From Kappaphycus alvarezii (Eukaryota; Rhodophyta; Florideophyceae; Gigartinales; Solieriaceae), in assembly GCA_002205965.3 (NCBI GenBank), contig NADL03000544.1:1-64000 (forward strand): 64,000 bases of DNA, written 5' to 3'. The position numbers and the translations under genes are program-made. The notes under the pieces were generated by a model. That model searched no databases. It saw nothing but the letters and a program-made list of their open reading frames with translations, and had not been told where the DNA came from. This document shows, one piece after another, positions 10,750 to 24,214 of this stretch (positions are counted from its first letter, which is position 1; each line of letters opens with the position of its first letter).

Positions 10750-12470
10750 CTTGCTGCAAGTGCCTCACCATCGTTATGAGAACCCATGCTTTCGTCGAGA
10801 ACCTTTACAAAAAGATTACCGAACAGGGAACCCTTTCTGCGAAAGAGTCCCTTCATTCAAACCAATGACAAGATCTCTCCTCCGAGCTCCCATGCAAACG
10901 ACGAAAAACGACCGATATCTTCGCCGCCCTCAAGACCTTCCTCAACGACCCCTCCGCAACCTTCCGTACTCCCATGCAGCAACGGGCTGTGGCATTTGCA
11001 AAGCACCAAACGACAGACGCCCTGATCATCCCCCCTACAGGAGGGGGGAAGACACTCACCTTTCTACTTCCAGCGTACGTGCATCCGAACAAAGTAATCG
11101 TCGTCATTGTTCCACTCGTCGCCCTCCAGACAGACCTCATCCGCAGGTGCTCATCCGCTGGATTAGATTGCGCAAGGTGGGGAACTCACCATACCTCAAC
11201 TGCAAGAATAGTCATCTGCAGTGCTGAACACAACTTACGTGACGACTACGCCTCTTTCGTCAGAGAATGGTCTACTCTTGGCAAACTTCACGCTATCTAC
11301 ATCGATGAGTGCCCTATCCTCTCCCTATGGGCTAACTTCCGCACCTCTTTCTTTTTACTGCACCAAAATATTAGACCCGCCGGAGTCACTGCCCCTATCA
11401 TCGCTCTCTCCGCCACAGCACCCCCTTCGGCCACCGAAAACATAGCTGAAGCCGGCGGTCTCAAGAATTACAAGGTCTTCCGCTCACCCACAACTCGGAG
11501 TAACATCCGATAAATTATCAAATATATACCTAGCCGCTCATCTCCCGCACTCAAAACCGCAACAGAAGTCGAACAACTCGTCTCCGAATTTCAACATTCT
11601 CCCGTTCATCTCATTGTTTATGTCAAGACAAGAGATCTTTGCGAGTCCCTCGCAAATCTTTTATCATATTTCATTCCCTCCGCTTCCACTACATATTACC
11701 ATGGAAAATTAGATGAAAAGACCAAGACAGACAACTTCATGCATGGATAGATGTTCATGAATCTCGCGCACATATCATGGTTGCCACTAGTGCATTTGGT
11801 TGCGGTATCGATATTCCAACCATCCAGGCAGTTATTCACGTCGGAAAAACAGACACCCTCGCCGAATTCTGCCAAGAAAGTTGCCGCGCAGGCAGGGACG
11901 GAAAGCCAGCCCACAGCATCCTACCCAACTTTTCCCAGGCAAACGGCAATCACTCCCGCCCTCTTCTCACCCGTACTCAAGAAAACCTTCTATTCGTCCC
12001 AGACAAATCTCTAGACCTCTCCTCTCACGCTCCCCTTAATGATTCTCAGCTCTTCGGCTCAACAAATACATTTATCTGGATCGCACAAACAGTGCCACAA
12101 ATGGTTACTTGACTCTTTTTTCGACGGAGTTATGGACAGGCGAGGTTGCGTTGAACGCCAACTGGAGTGCTGCGACGTATGTACCACCCTTCCTCAAACA
12201 TCAAACGCTTTACCCCTTAATGTACCTCCCCCACCTTCACAACTTTCTCATGCCCCACCTTCCCGACGCAATAGCGAAATTCCCTTCCCTTCCATCCTCA
12301 AAACCGTGTCCCCACTCAAAGCCAATTCAGCTTTCCCCCCTCACTCATCAAAATCAAGCAAGGAGTCTGCCGTCTATCTCCAAAAACTTGCTACAACCTA
12401 CAATCAATGCTGCTCAATTTGCACTATCCGAACTAGAAACATGGTGAGACATCGCTCTTCCCTTTAGCTC
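10750..12470 (+). pseudogene. Telomere-linked gene, copy 1: RecQ-family DNA helicase domain
   Basis: RecQ helicase motifs occur in order. Motif I is PPTGGGKT (about 11,031-11,054), motif Ia VPLVALQTDL, motif II DEC (11,304-11,312; a variant of DExH), and motif III SAT (11,409-11,417). Motif V is ATSAFGCGID (11,783-11,812) and motif VI QESCRAGRDG (11,873-11,902). A RecQ zinc-binding domain with CHKWLL..CVERQLECCDVC follows at about 12,093-12,184. A stop near 11,511 and frame changes between 11,511 and 11,777 break the gene. Family members unwind DNA 3' to 5'. Subtelomeric RecQ genes (telomere-linked helicases) are known from fungi, and the position 11 kb from the telomere fits. It is continuous with the recombinase-like segment upstream. 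Confidence 0.8.
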
Positions 12471-12849
12471 AGGACATGTTTCAAAGGATTCTGCGTCCGC
12501 TGCGCTGGCACAGCACACATGGAAAATTCTTGTCCCAATATCAAAATACCAACCCCAAATGAAGGCTGTTTTAGCTGCTCCATCCAAACTCTCCGAGGAT
12601 TCCATCTCCATCCAAAAGGCGCTTACCGCAACCGTCAATGCCCTCTTCAAGTGCTCGTCCAAATATCCATCATTGCCTGGGAAACTCCTGATCTCAAAAT
12701 CAAGATACAAACCGCAATTCACATAAGAAACACTTTCCAGACGATCTTTCAATATGCTTCTTGGCTAACTGGCTATAGGTATTCAACCTATTTGGGTCTG
12801 GCGGAGGTCTTCCCTTTCTTGCATGAAGCAGTACTTACCTGCACTTGAC

Positions 12850-13600
12850 CCATTCTATCCTATTTTGCCCTCCTTGATTTCAGTCACTCTTTTTTTAATC
12901 CAAAGCACCCATTAAATGGTGTCTTATCACATTTCACTCAAAGCTTTACCTTTCTCTTTATTATCTTAATCATTTATTTATACAGTCCACACCTCCTACC
13001 TTTCCTATACTCTACTCCAAAATTCACGTTCATTGTCCAGTTCCGCAATTTCCCCCGCCACCTCTACCACTACTCCTTCGAAACGGACGCCCGGGCGCAG
13101 GGAATACATTCCACTCCAGAATCTCACGTTCTAGCCTCCCAGTCCTTTTCATTATCTCCCTCACCAATTCATCTCTCCTCTCTCTACTCAAATTCTCCCG
13201 TGATCCAACATCGTTCCCACTCACTTCCTCTTCTTCTCTCGCTTCCTCCCCATCTAGGAATCTTCCCACCACCGGTCCAGACTGTTCTCCACCATTAGAC
13301 TCCCTCCCAATCTCCCTACAAACTCTTCCCTCCATCCGCCTTTTATTCTTTTTCTTGCAATTTCTTCTCGTCCTACTTCCCCTTCCGGACAAGTCCCTCA
13401 CCTCTTTCTCGACCCGCTGAACCCTACGCCGTCTGTTTGATTCCTCGGTAAAATCAGAGTCAGACTCACTAATGTACTCATCCCAGCCTCTCTCCCTTCC
13501 ACGAACACGTCTCTTTATAATAGCTTCCTCTATGACATCCAAATCATCCGAAGTTCCTATTTCACCTCTGCGCAATCCGCTTCTTCCATTCTAGCCGCTT
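12850..13600 (-). other. Purine-rich stretch with a charged open frame, doubtful gene
   Basis: On the minus strand a frame of about 180 codons (13,575 to 13,030) encodes an Arg/Glu-rich, low-complexity sequence with segments such as DSDFTEESNRRRRVQR. It has no in-frame ATG near its start and no recognisable domain. The composition (purine-rich on this strand) can keep a frame open by chance. It lies between the 3' ends of the two convergent telomere-linked copies. Confidence 0.25.
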
Positions 13601-13621
13601 AGAATCCTAAAACACCTAATC

Positions 13622-15899
13622 TCACAAATTCCATACTCCCTTACTCCCATAATCCCCTATATATCTCCTAAGAGAATCTTGATTCCCCAACAATTGCAAC
13701 TTCATCACTGCTCGCATTTCCATCACGACTGTAACAAATATTTTGAAGAGGTTACTGGTAGTAATATCTGTATGATGGCTTACGACTCTTCTTCTTCCGC
13801 CACGCATTGCTCTTGTCTTTTCGAAACCTGGAATACATGTTAATCTCTCGTTGAAAAACATGAAGTTCCGAGGAGAAACCGCCGAGTTGCGAAAAAGATG
13901 CAGTCCTATTTCTGTACCACGCGGGGTTTGCCGCTCGATAAATATATCAATGCTGTCATCAACCTTGATACTTACTCAATGTTCTCGAGCCTCCTTCGTA
14001 TTTCATGGAACTTTTGGGTGGCAGGTATCAGCGATATTGGTTTGAGAGCCCTGGTGACGAGGTTACGATATTCAACGACGAACATGACATTGGCACGGTG
14101 GCCCATGAAGCAATAACCAACTTTCTTCTCAGTCACGTCATCGCACGGATCTCCCAATTGATTCCCAATATCCATTGGAATCATTACACCACCACATATG
14201 CCGCCTACTCCGAACATCAGACTGCGAATATCTTCTTGCATCTTTCTCACACTAAGGCCAACATCTGTTGCAGAAATATCCAGACCAGAAGCCCACCCAC
14301 AGTTGACATGACTCGGATCGGATCATGGCACACAAACAAATCTAGAATTTTCCGCAGATCGTGTTATTTTCGTTTTTGCAAGCATCTCTTGAAAGACATT
14401 GATTCCAAGACCAGAATTCGGACTCTGTTTCGAGCCAACAAGCTCCAGCGCTTTTTATTTTCCAATCGGGCCTTGCCAAAGATCAATTTCCAAAATGCCG
14501 CAACATCCAGCAATATACGCCAGTCCAGCAAGAGTTGGAGAAATTTCTCTCCCTTCAGAGAGACGTGCCTTCTCGCCTCTACCTTGGTAGACTCCAAGGC
14601 ATGCAATGAATACATTGGCTACAGTTGGAGTAACGGAGCTTTCAAGACTGTTCTCCTCATACAGAACACTTTTCATGAGGTCAAAAAGCTCTTTCATGCC
14701 CTCATACTTTTTTTCGGGTCCAATCCCTGGATTTGCTTCGATCGTGCATTTACGGTGTATATTGTCCCTCAAGGAACAATCCTCACCATTAATACTGAAA
14801 GCTTCTTTCAAACTTTGGCAGTCAAGTTTTTTCGGGACCAACGTCTTGAAAAACTGAACAGATGCATTTCTCACGTCTTCCGAAAACTCAAATTGAAACT
14901 TTTTGCATCCATGGAAATCAATGAGTTGGCAAAAACGAAAAACCATTAGGACGAGACGAACACTGTGACGGGTATAACTTTCCTCTGTGCTCTCTTGGAA
15001 GTGCTGAAAGTTCCTTTTCGAGACAATTCCGGGAGCTGAAGCTGCCTGCATTACATCGTTCCGTCGCATGTTGGGTTTTTTTGCGTGGATACGTGAGAGA
15101 CGGAAAAGGTCTTGGAAATAACTTTTGATTTCTCCGGCCAGCTTCATTACTTTCTCCCTCTTGCATATATCATTGGATCCCGCTCCTGGACCAGCGGAAA
15201 GACAGACAGCATTCTCCCAGGTTATTCCAAAGTTCAACAAGTACAAATACAGTCTCTTCATGGCTGCAATGGTGTGCAATTTTCTGACATCTATATCATC
15301 AATACTTGGAAGACCTTGATTTTGTGCATTTCTTACATGACTAAGAGCAACTTCTAGGGAATTACCAGCAGAAAAATCGTTACCTCGTGACCTCCCAATC
15401 ATATCTGTTTCATTATCGTCAATTGAAAAATAGAACCTCTGCTTGGATCCACGCAAAAGCGACTGGCCCTTCAGAATTGGAATATCAGATATGTATACGT
15501 CTCCATCAAACTCATCATGATCTTACTTTCACGAATATGACGAGCTAAAGTTCTGTGACTTTTGCATACATAGTTGCAGAACATGCATTTCTCAACGTTT
15601 GTCACCGGCAGTGCAGGAAGCTTGGGAAGTCTCTGTAATTGCTTGCTCGTTACTTCTTTTTCTTTGTACCGCGCTTCAAACTCAGCATTGATTTTCGACT
15701 CGGAAATTTTGTTCATTACACTTCGAAACAAATTCCGTGCACTAGCAGTACTGAGTCCATGCTCTCTGCGCATGCGGCGTATGAAATTTGGTTCATCTGA
15801 CTCAATTCCACCTTCACATATCCCACAAATTATAACATTTCCATGCGAAACGATGTGTATATTTGACCTTCTTATGAAATCTTCCTGGTCCTCTTTCAA
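13622..15899 (-). pseudogene. Telomere-linked gene, copy 2: OrsD-like N-terminal part, truncated
   Basis: The minus-strand coding order is a zinc finger (CGICEGGIESDEPNFIRRMR, near 15,840-15,780), then LPKLPALPVTNVEKC with a C2H2 motif (CMFCNYVCKSHRTLARHI, near 15,610-15,530). A long helical domain follows (15,456-14,455; segment STEESYTRHSVRLVLMVFRF). More coding sequence runs over 14,250-13,972, then VDDSIDIFIERQTPRGTEIG to a C-terminal piece ending at 13,622. The LPxxPxLPI/V spacing before the C2H2 motif matches copy 1 at 8.72 kb. Frame breaks occur near 15,470, 14,455 and 13,972. The RecQ helicase half is absent, so this copy is truncated at its 3' side. Confidence 0.6.
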
Positions 15900-15949
15900 T
15901 TTTTGTTTTCATTCCTCTTTACACCTGAATCAAAACTGTTGTCCGTTTT

Positions 15950-18450
15950 TACTGTGATTTCAAAGATATTCCGGAGAGCCAATTTTGGTGCAAATATTTC
16001 CCCGAGGACCAAACTACACCAAAGTTTGGAGTATTTTTTTGTTCTGAGACCGTTGAATGTATTGACCAAATGGAGGATTCAGCTTATCGTACGACGCTTC
16101 TCAGCTATTGCAAAACAGTAAGATCCTGAATATGTTTCTTCAAGTGAGCAAAGACAGGATTTTCTAGACTGTTGTGTTCTTCGCAATAATATTGTCTGTG
16201 ATACAAACTTGATCTCTTCTTGAATTGGATTACAGATCTTGATTGCTGTCGATCAACAGTCTCACTTCTCGTTGACCAGAAAAATTACTGTCTCGAACTG
16301 CAGTTCAAAGTTGCAAAGTTCTTCTCAAACGCGTCAAAGCAGAAACCAAGTGAGAAACAGAATAATTGCAACCCGTCAACGTTCGCTTTGTGCAAAGGAA
16401 GAATTGCACAAGCAATCAGTTCCAGCCGAAATGGTGAGAATTTGTGTTTACTTGGAGAACAAAACGGTGAACACCCTCTCTTTTCGGCAGCAGTTCCGTC
16501 ACTCCGTCATTTCCTACATTATGTTTTCGGCGAAATCATTTTATAAGCTTTCAATAAGCTGATCTCCCGGAAGAAGAGGGAAAGAACCAAAAAGAGAATG
16601 TCATTTGCTGTTTTCGAATATTCCCGCCAAAATATGTCTGTGGCTCTACCCTCATTCCAGGTAAATCCAAGAGCTTAAAACTATCATGCGATGAGATCAA
16701 TGATTTGCCAAAAGGATTTAAATAAGATCATGATTGGACCTAACCAAGTTTTTCGGGTATGCTCGAACTATTCATTCGGCGACGTGTGCACCGAAATACT
16801 TCATAGCAGCTCCTTACTAATTTCGGATTTCTTTCAGCCAAGTTCCAAGCAGTTCACATCTGAAGTCTCAACCTCATTCTCAAGCGCCTCTTCAATATCC
16901 AGGATGGCAGGTTTCGGCTCAATTTGATTGCATAGTAGCCAGATTGTCAATGTAAGTCATGACTTGTCAAGTGCACTTGTTGTGTAGCCGTTTTGCAGAA
17001 GAATCATTCTGGTTTTGTTATAATGGTCTTCCCAATCCGCGTGGATACGGCTAACTCCCAATCCACGAGTACGAACATTGGCAATTTCCTCTCTTAGATT
17101 TTTCCAAGCTTTCTCCATTCATTATTTCTCTGTTTCCTCAAAAAAATGGGGTTCAAACAACCAACGGGAATATTTCCAGTGTGTTGAAAAAAGCAAGTTG
17201 GTGCAAATTTTTCCTCGTGGAACAATTTAAGCCAAAATATTCTGTCACCGATTCGATCAGTAATATCCAATGTCGACACAAAGTTATGTTTCCAATGCCT
17301 TAGCAATCTATGGAAACAGATTTGGTGCCAAAGCCGTGTAAAGGTAGCAGATCTTGTGCTTCTAGTTGCTTGAAAACCAAAAGGGAACAAGCAGGGATAG
17401 ATTGGAGAAAAGTGGAAGGAAAAGAGGTCGAAGGAGGATTAGGGACAAGAATATGGGTGACAGCAAACTTTTTTCTACTGAAGAGATGGGAAAGGAGTCG
17501 TATGTCACGCCGATCGATGTGAGCTTAGACTCTGAGAGTTATATTTATGGCAGAAAATTTTCAGAAGTAAGTCTCACTTTTTTCTGTTATTTGGTGTAGG
17601 TTTTTCTGCGTCATGCCAATCGATTGGGTGTAGGGTTTTCTTTGCGATCTCAATAGAGCTCAAAACTAACATCTATTCCGTTGACGCAATCATGTGAATG
17701 GCCAGTAATTTGTAATTTGAGATCACCTTTTTAACCTAAGTGGTACAAGACGTCGTCGGGTTGTGCCACCATACCTTGATTTAGTATCGCTTCCCAAATT
17801 TGGTACCTTGACTGACTCCAACACTCAACGAGAGCTCTTTTGACCTGTATTTACTCGCCTTTACTCAACATTAACCTGCCTATTGGCCACCGAAAGAATT
17901 TAATTTTCAAGGAAACTTCAGTTGATCTGATTTCTTCATGTGCGAAAATCCCCTTATGGTTGATCTCCATGCAAAATTCCTTGACATAATCGGTATGAAT
18001 TTTTTCCCCTCAATTCGAAAACTAGTACTGGCAGCTTTTCGGTTAACTCTATTTCATGGTACACGTTCTGCACCGAAAACTGCAAGCAAAATTCGCTCAG
18101 TAGCCAACCCAAGATGCCTGACTATGAATGTTAAATAAGGCAATCTCGAAGTAAAGAAGAAATATGCGACGAGAAAGTCTAGAGCGGAGAATCCATCTTG
18201 TAAGGATATTTTTACCTTTGGACAAATCATCCCGGTTCCATTTGCGGTATCTCTTCCCTCTATTTGCTCTGAGCGGGTTTCTAACTGTGAAATTCAACAA
18301 CTCCAACTATTTACCAACTTTGGAATGCCAATATGACACAACTTGTAATTCGACTAGTACAGTCCTGACAATACTTGGACTGGTGCCGATTATTCCTCGT
18401 GGAACATTCTGCACCAGGAAAGAAGGTACATAATTCTCATTTGTTTGCCA
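15950..18450. repeat. AT-rich region with a diverged motif repeated three times
   Basis: A ~40-bp motif recurs near 15,988-16,027, 17,190-17,229 and 18,381-18,420. Its core is GGTGCAAAT then TTTCCTCGTGGAAC then a CACCA-like end, with ~70-75% similarity by eye. Translated on the plus strand the three give GANISPRTKL, GANFSSWNNL and GADYSSWNIL, so it may be a scrap of coding sequence from an old element. Otherwise I see no supportable gene here. Confidence 0.35.
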
Positions 18451-21400
18451 TGCAAAGCTTTCTGCGAATGCAAATATGGCTAACCTCTGTTTGAGTTTTA
18501 AAGGAGGTTGAATGTGCAACAAGATTAGTGATGCATTTGTTTGTACATTGAAGGGCTTTTGGAAACATGAAACACTGTGAATGAAATTCTGCCGTGACAT
18601 TGTGAAAATTGTTAAGGATTCGGACTTAAATTATATTGGGAACAGCTACCAACTGAGTTTGCTTAATGCAATGATCTGCAGGGACAAGAAATTCTAACCA
18701 AAAAACTACATGTGATCTGCACGTCCAGTGAAAAATAACAATAAATCATATGCCGTGATTCCAACTCAGAATCATTGACCCTGCAGTTCCGACTGCATTG
18801 ATTTTTCATTATTTTTATGAAGATTGGACGTTCAGATCAAGCGGAATAGCAATAGGTGCCAATGCAGCCGAATTTTGAAGCCAACGTAATACATGAAATT
18901 GCGGTTTTTCGAAAACCTTTGCTCTGTTAGCTAGTGTCCAAAGAACTGTTGTCCTCACATGAGGACTACTTTTAGCACTCCGTTTTAAACACAAATCTTT
19001 TTACTTCAGCGCATTTCTTGTCCCTTCGCATTACTTCAATAGTACATATGGCGAAAGAAACAAAAATTTCAAGATTGTTAACCTCGCTTAGGTATTGATC
19101 AATTTTCCGTCACCAACTTCCGCCCTTCGCAAGAAGTTTTGAAAAAGACTTCATTTTGGAAGGAAATATAGTTCGTGTTATCGTGGGGGTTTCAGAAAAG
19201 AGAGCGAATGTAAGGTAAGAATTACTTTACTGTAACTTAATATACGAATAACTTTTTTGCTGTAAAAAGTTCGGGCTTTCAAAACATTTTCCTTTCCAAA
19301 ATGTAACAGAAACTGTCCCCATATGAGGGCAGACTGTGTCTCATATGAGGACAGTTCTCTGACCTATAGACACTAGGAAGTATTGATTCATTGTAAATTC
19401 ATAAATTTTTGGGCGAATAAGACAGTCATTTGCCATTCGATAGAGATCAGACTCTTGAGTTCGTGATTTCCATATAGTTGTCGATTTTTGTCTGATTTTA
19501 GAAGCTGAAGGAGTGAAGGGCGCTAAATAAGATCGGGGGGTTGGATGCAAAACCATATTGAGTTCAGATCAGCTTCCTTAAAAGTAGTTTTTTAAGAACT
19601 GCCTGATTGCGGAAACAATAAAAGCCATAAAATGTATGTCGGCGGTTTCTGCTTTAATCAAAAGTTTTTTATTAGGTCCATTTTTTGTGATTTTTCAGAT
19701 ATTCAGGACATGATTTGCGTTCTTCACGACATTAGAATGACCACTATGAGCCAATTTTTTGAATTTTTTCCATTGCAACGAATATACAAAGCAACAGTAT
19801 CTGTAATTTTACAACGAATATCTTCGCAGGCTGGAATGAAAAATGCTACATGTGTTTTAAAATTCTTCGTAAGCTTTAATATATTCTTCGTAATGCTCGA
19901 TATACCGTTTCATGTCTTTTGGATTTCCTTCATCATTGCAGCTGAGTACAGATTGTTCTTAGCTGTTTTTTGTGTCTCCAACTCTATGTTTGAAGCCTGA
20001 CTAGTGTCCTGCTTATGAAATGATTCTCGCGAAAATTTTCAGAAACTTATTTAGATATCTACCGGCTTGGGTTCGATATTCTTCCTGATCTGACCATATT
20101 TTTTGATACAGTTGAAAATCACTCCGCTATTCTGGTAACTAACTGAATTTGTAGCTAACCATACTGAACAATTCTGCAAGTTTTCGGTCAAAATGTCTTT
20201 CTTAAGTTATGAAGCATTTTTAAGAGTCATTTTTTTATTTTCAGAAATTTTTAAGGGTCGTTTAACGTACTTTAGATTTTTCAGAATCCAAAGAGTCTAA
20301 AAAGGACAAAAGGGACTCAGCAAGAAGAATTATTTTCCAAAAATTGGGTTACCGTTCCTCAAAGAGGAGGTATCTTCCAAATAATCAAATCACCGTCGTA
20401 TTATGATTGAAATTTCGTGATGGGCAGGCTCGGTAGTCTTTTTGGTAAGATCAATTTTATGTCCCAAATTGAAGAACTTATTTCAATATACGGGCTAATT
20501 TAGCATTTTTCAAGCTCACTGAAGCACCGCCGGTCATAGTCTGACTCGACTGGCAATGTTTAATGAACAATTTTAAAATACCCTTCAATGCAGCTCTGTA
20601 AGCATAATGTCCGACAATATTTTCGGCGTCACTATAAGTCCGCGGTTCCTTTCTTTTATTCTGCCTACGTCAAAAAGTGATAACTCCATATTAAACTGTA
20701 CAGAACTCTACATGTGCCGATGAAATAATTGATTTAGAATAACTCATCCCAATGGGCCTATTTCTCGTCTAGCATAGTCTACTAATGGCTTACGCGTAGG
20801 CACTTGCACGTAAAATATATTATTTTCAGGTGAATGAACCTAGTGTAGTTTTGGGACAGAAATTGTCTACATCAAAAACATTACAGTAATACTAGTATTA
20901 TCTGTGCGCAGAAAACCCCAAGCGAATAAATGTTCCAGTACTCCACATGCCACTATGAGGACTGCTGCTGATGGAACAATGCTCTTTACATAAAACGTGC
21001 TTGAGAAGTAGTATGAGGGAAATATCCATCTCTTTGATTAAAATAGTTTACCTCATCCCGTATGTAATGCAGGTAATAGAAAAATCTCTACAGAAATCAG
21101 AGATTAAATTACTATACATTCGCAGCAGACTGTGAAATTGTTTAAGGAAAAGCTCTGGCACACTTACGAAATGAATACTCCATTTTTTGAAGTATTTACG
21201 TCCCTCTTCCGTATCCCAAATGATGAGGAAACGAATAAAGGTTACTAGCCATTGTTAAACGTTGTCAGTTTCCATGCTATATGTTGTGTACTACATCTGT
21301 TTTTTATGTAATTCTTGGTTAATTTAAGAAAATTTAATCACTTTAAGGTCGATTAGTACCAATTCTTCACAAATCTTTTATGCAGGTTAAAGTGAATTTA

Positions 21401-22870
21401 TGGATACCGTCCTTACATTTTACTTTATTTTGAAGTTACTTTTGGATGACCTGAACTCTTATATCAACACAGCCATGACTTAAATATTTTGCCCCGAATC
21501 CTCAAGAAGCCACTAAATTCTTCCTATTACTGCCATAACAAGTTCTTTGTTTCGCTGGAAATGGTCTTTGCGAACTATTTTTCGGCTGACTGGCTCAAAG
21601 GAAATCATAAAAACCCCTGATTTTCCGAAAATTCCGAATTTCGTGACTTTTACTCCAACTTATACTCGATTTGGACCCCCAGTCTGTTTTCTCTGCTCCA
21701 TGTTACGGCCTCAGTATATTATGCACAGCAGTTGTCCTGTTTACCCTTCTTGTCAACATCTTTCAATTATTGTGAAACGAAAGTTTTGATGAGGGTATTC
21801 ATCGATTTCAGGGCGATGTAACCACCTTTTGGGCTTGGTAACATACTTTATCTATTCTTGGTTTGACACAAGTAAAGTTAATCGGAGTTATATATATGTG
21901 AAGAGATAACGGCCATTGAATATTTATTTACTGTCTTACTAAACCTACTTATCGCAGGTAAGGTTCCAGGGCTGGCTTTAACCTGAGTAAGGGTATGTGC
22001 GCTACGAAACAGTCTAATCAAGCTACAATTGCACTAAATAAAAAATCTGAAAATTTGAAACATATATTTTGAAACGTATGTAATCAGTTATGTACTCAGT
22101 TAGAGGCGGCATGTAAGTGTAAATGTGATAGACAGTACATCGAAAATGAATTAAAAGAGGATGCTTTTATATCTAGAAAAAATTGTAGGATGCGAAGGAC
22201 TTAAAAGCTTGCAGTAATTAACTTCATGATCATAAATGGAATAAGAAATCTATAATAACTTCTTTTTTATCTAAAATGGACATGAAATGGAAACTGCAAC
22301 CACATTGAGAGGTTAAAGCCGATGGATTGACATAGGCAAATAATCAACATTTGAACAACCTGTTTTTTCGAAATTACGGAAGTGACGTTGCTGTAAGCAA
22401 CTGCAGAAATTTTAATTAACCAAGAATCAAAATTGGAGAAAATAATTATTTGAAGGTTCCACTAACCTTGTACCACCTTTAAATGAAAAAAGCATTGAAT
22501 TTAACTAAATTAACTAAATGCATTATCAGAGGTATTGAACTCCCAAATAATCACAATGGACATTAGGAAACATGTAAAAACGCAGAGAATTGGAGAGCTA
22601 ATTCTTTAAATACTTGAGATTACACTGTGATCAATAAGGCTAAGACAAAAGTACTTGAAGTCTTAATAGAGCGTTTCCGCGCTAAAAATTCAGAAATGCG
22701 ATCGAAAATTTTCATAAATGGAATTAAAATCTGCAATACAATAGCAGAATTCTGACATGAACTCATGAGGATATTTTCTGAAATTTGGGTACTTATTGAA
22801 ATGCCATGAGAAACTGTTTTGAGAAATAAAGATAAAGAGATGGAAATTTTCGCGGGAATCCAGCGAGCGG
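18450..22870. other. AT-rich sequence without recognisable genes
   Basis: About 4.4 kb of AT-rich sequence has only short open frames without known motifs (for example a 122-codon frame near 19.63-20.0 kb with hydrophobic composition but no domain). No RNA gene or repeat array stands out. Confidence 0.5.
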
Positions 22871-23099
22871 CTAAGTCATGATAACGAACAAGGCTGAAAC
22901 GACCAATTCTGACCCACTCCCCTTTTTTCCTCACTCCCTCCTTATTCCTCCCATTTATTTGACAACTGACATACTCAAACCACGCTTATGCAGTTTATCC
23001 GTCCCAAAAATGAACACCGCTGAGAAAAAAGGCGCCTCTCCCACTTCACGTCTAAAGAGGACCTGATTTTTTTGCGAAACGTGGCGGTCTTAAAGTTGC

Positions 23100-23770
23100 A
23101 GGTTGCATTATTTGGAGAAACGCGAACGTGATTCAAGGGAACGGCGGCTTTTGTGAACGAAAAAAAGTGCACGAATCAGCGTACCACGTGGCAGAGCGTG
23201 CAGGAACGCTTAAATATTCTGTAGGAGCTATTCTATCCAAAGGGCAGAAGAGATCAGCGAGTATCGGGGGTTGGTGGCTAGGTCGCGGAGATAGACTAGC
23301 TGTAAATAGTAATTTTAGTGGTAGCGAAGCATCGGGACGCGAGGAAGCTTGTGGAGGAAGACACTGTGAAGGGTTTAGAGAACAAGAAGGAGAGGGTCGG
23401 GTTGGATTTAATCAAAATCGCGATGAAGCAAAAGAATGGGGGCAGCAGCGGAAGTGAGATAATAGCGATGCTTTGAATGGAGAGGAGTAACGAGCGCTGA
23501 AGAAGCGATGAGTCGGTCTTGGAGGGACCGACTCCTGGCTTCTTCTTCTTGGAGCGACGGACATGGAAGAAGAGATGAAGCGATCCGGGATGTTTCTACG
23601 AGATGTGGAATTGGCATGTGTGGCTGCAGATCGCAAGTGACTAGCTTTTGAGAAAGATAGTTTAGCAATGACGCGCAAAGAGCTAGAGAAAGACCTTCAG
23701 GAGAGTCAAAAAGAGCAAGAAGAACAGCTAAACCGGAGCTCGAGAAGTTCAGGCAAACGATAGAAGCTTA
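23100..23770 (+). pseudogene. Degenerate coding-like remnant with coiled-coil tail
   Basis: This patch is more GC-rich than its surroundings. It can be read with frame changes as a Gly/Ser-rich N-terminus followed by a coiled-coil stretch (FEKDSLAMTRKELEKDLQES near 23,650-23,710). Stops occur near 23,455, 23,475 and 23,637. No family is recognised. A retrotransposon Gag or host coiled-coil protein are both possible. Confidence 0.3.
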
Positions 23771-24214
23771 CGTAAAAATTTAGTTGGATTACTTCCGGGT
23801 TCGTAGAACTGCGTTTTTTGTGATTACGAGTGGATTAAAACTGATCTCAGTAGAGATGGCACGCCACAACCTGCGGAAACTTTTGCCTTATTCACGGACC
23901 ATTTACTCGCTTTTTGCGCGTCTTGTAACGTGGTCTACTCGAGGAGCGAGTCACATCTTCATTTCTCTACTGTAATGCCGGCATATACTGTTCTAACGAA
24001 GAGGGACAGAAGAAGAAACGGATATCTTGGTTGGATACACGCAGTTGAGCGCATTATTTAGGATCATAGGAGTATTATAAAAACCATCCACGAGACTGAA
24101 ATATTTTTTTAGTTTCCTCTTGAGATCAGCCGTAAAAAATCAATTTAAAACAGGGTTTGTTTTCCTCTACGGTTGATTTCCTCTTGAAATAGAAGGTAGA
24201 GAAAAAAAGCTTGA

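Noticed and set aside
13030..13575. Charged minus frame as the C-terminal end of telomere-linked copy 2
   Set aside because: There is no in-frame continuity or RecQ motif, and composition alone can explain the open frame.
14005..14949. 314-codon plus-strand frame
   Set aside because: It lies opposite the minus-strand telomere-linked copy 2, whose translation has the recognisable zinc-finger and helical segments. The plus frame has no motif.
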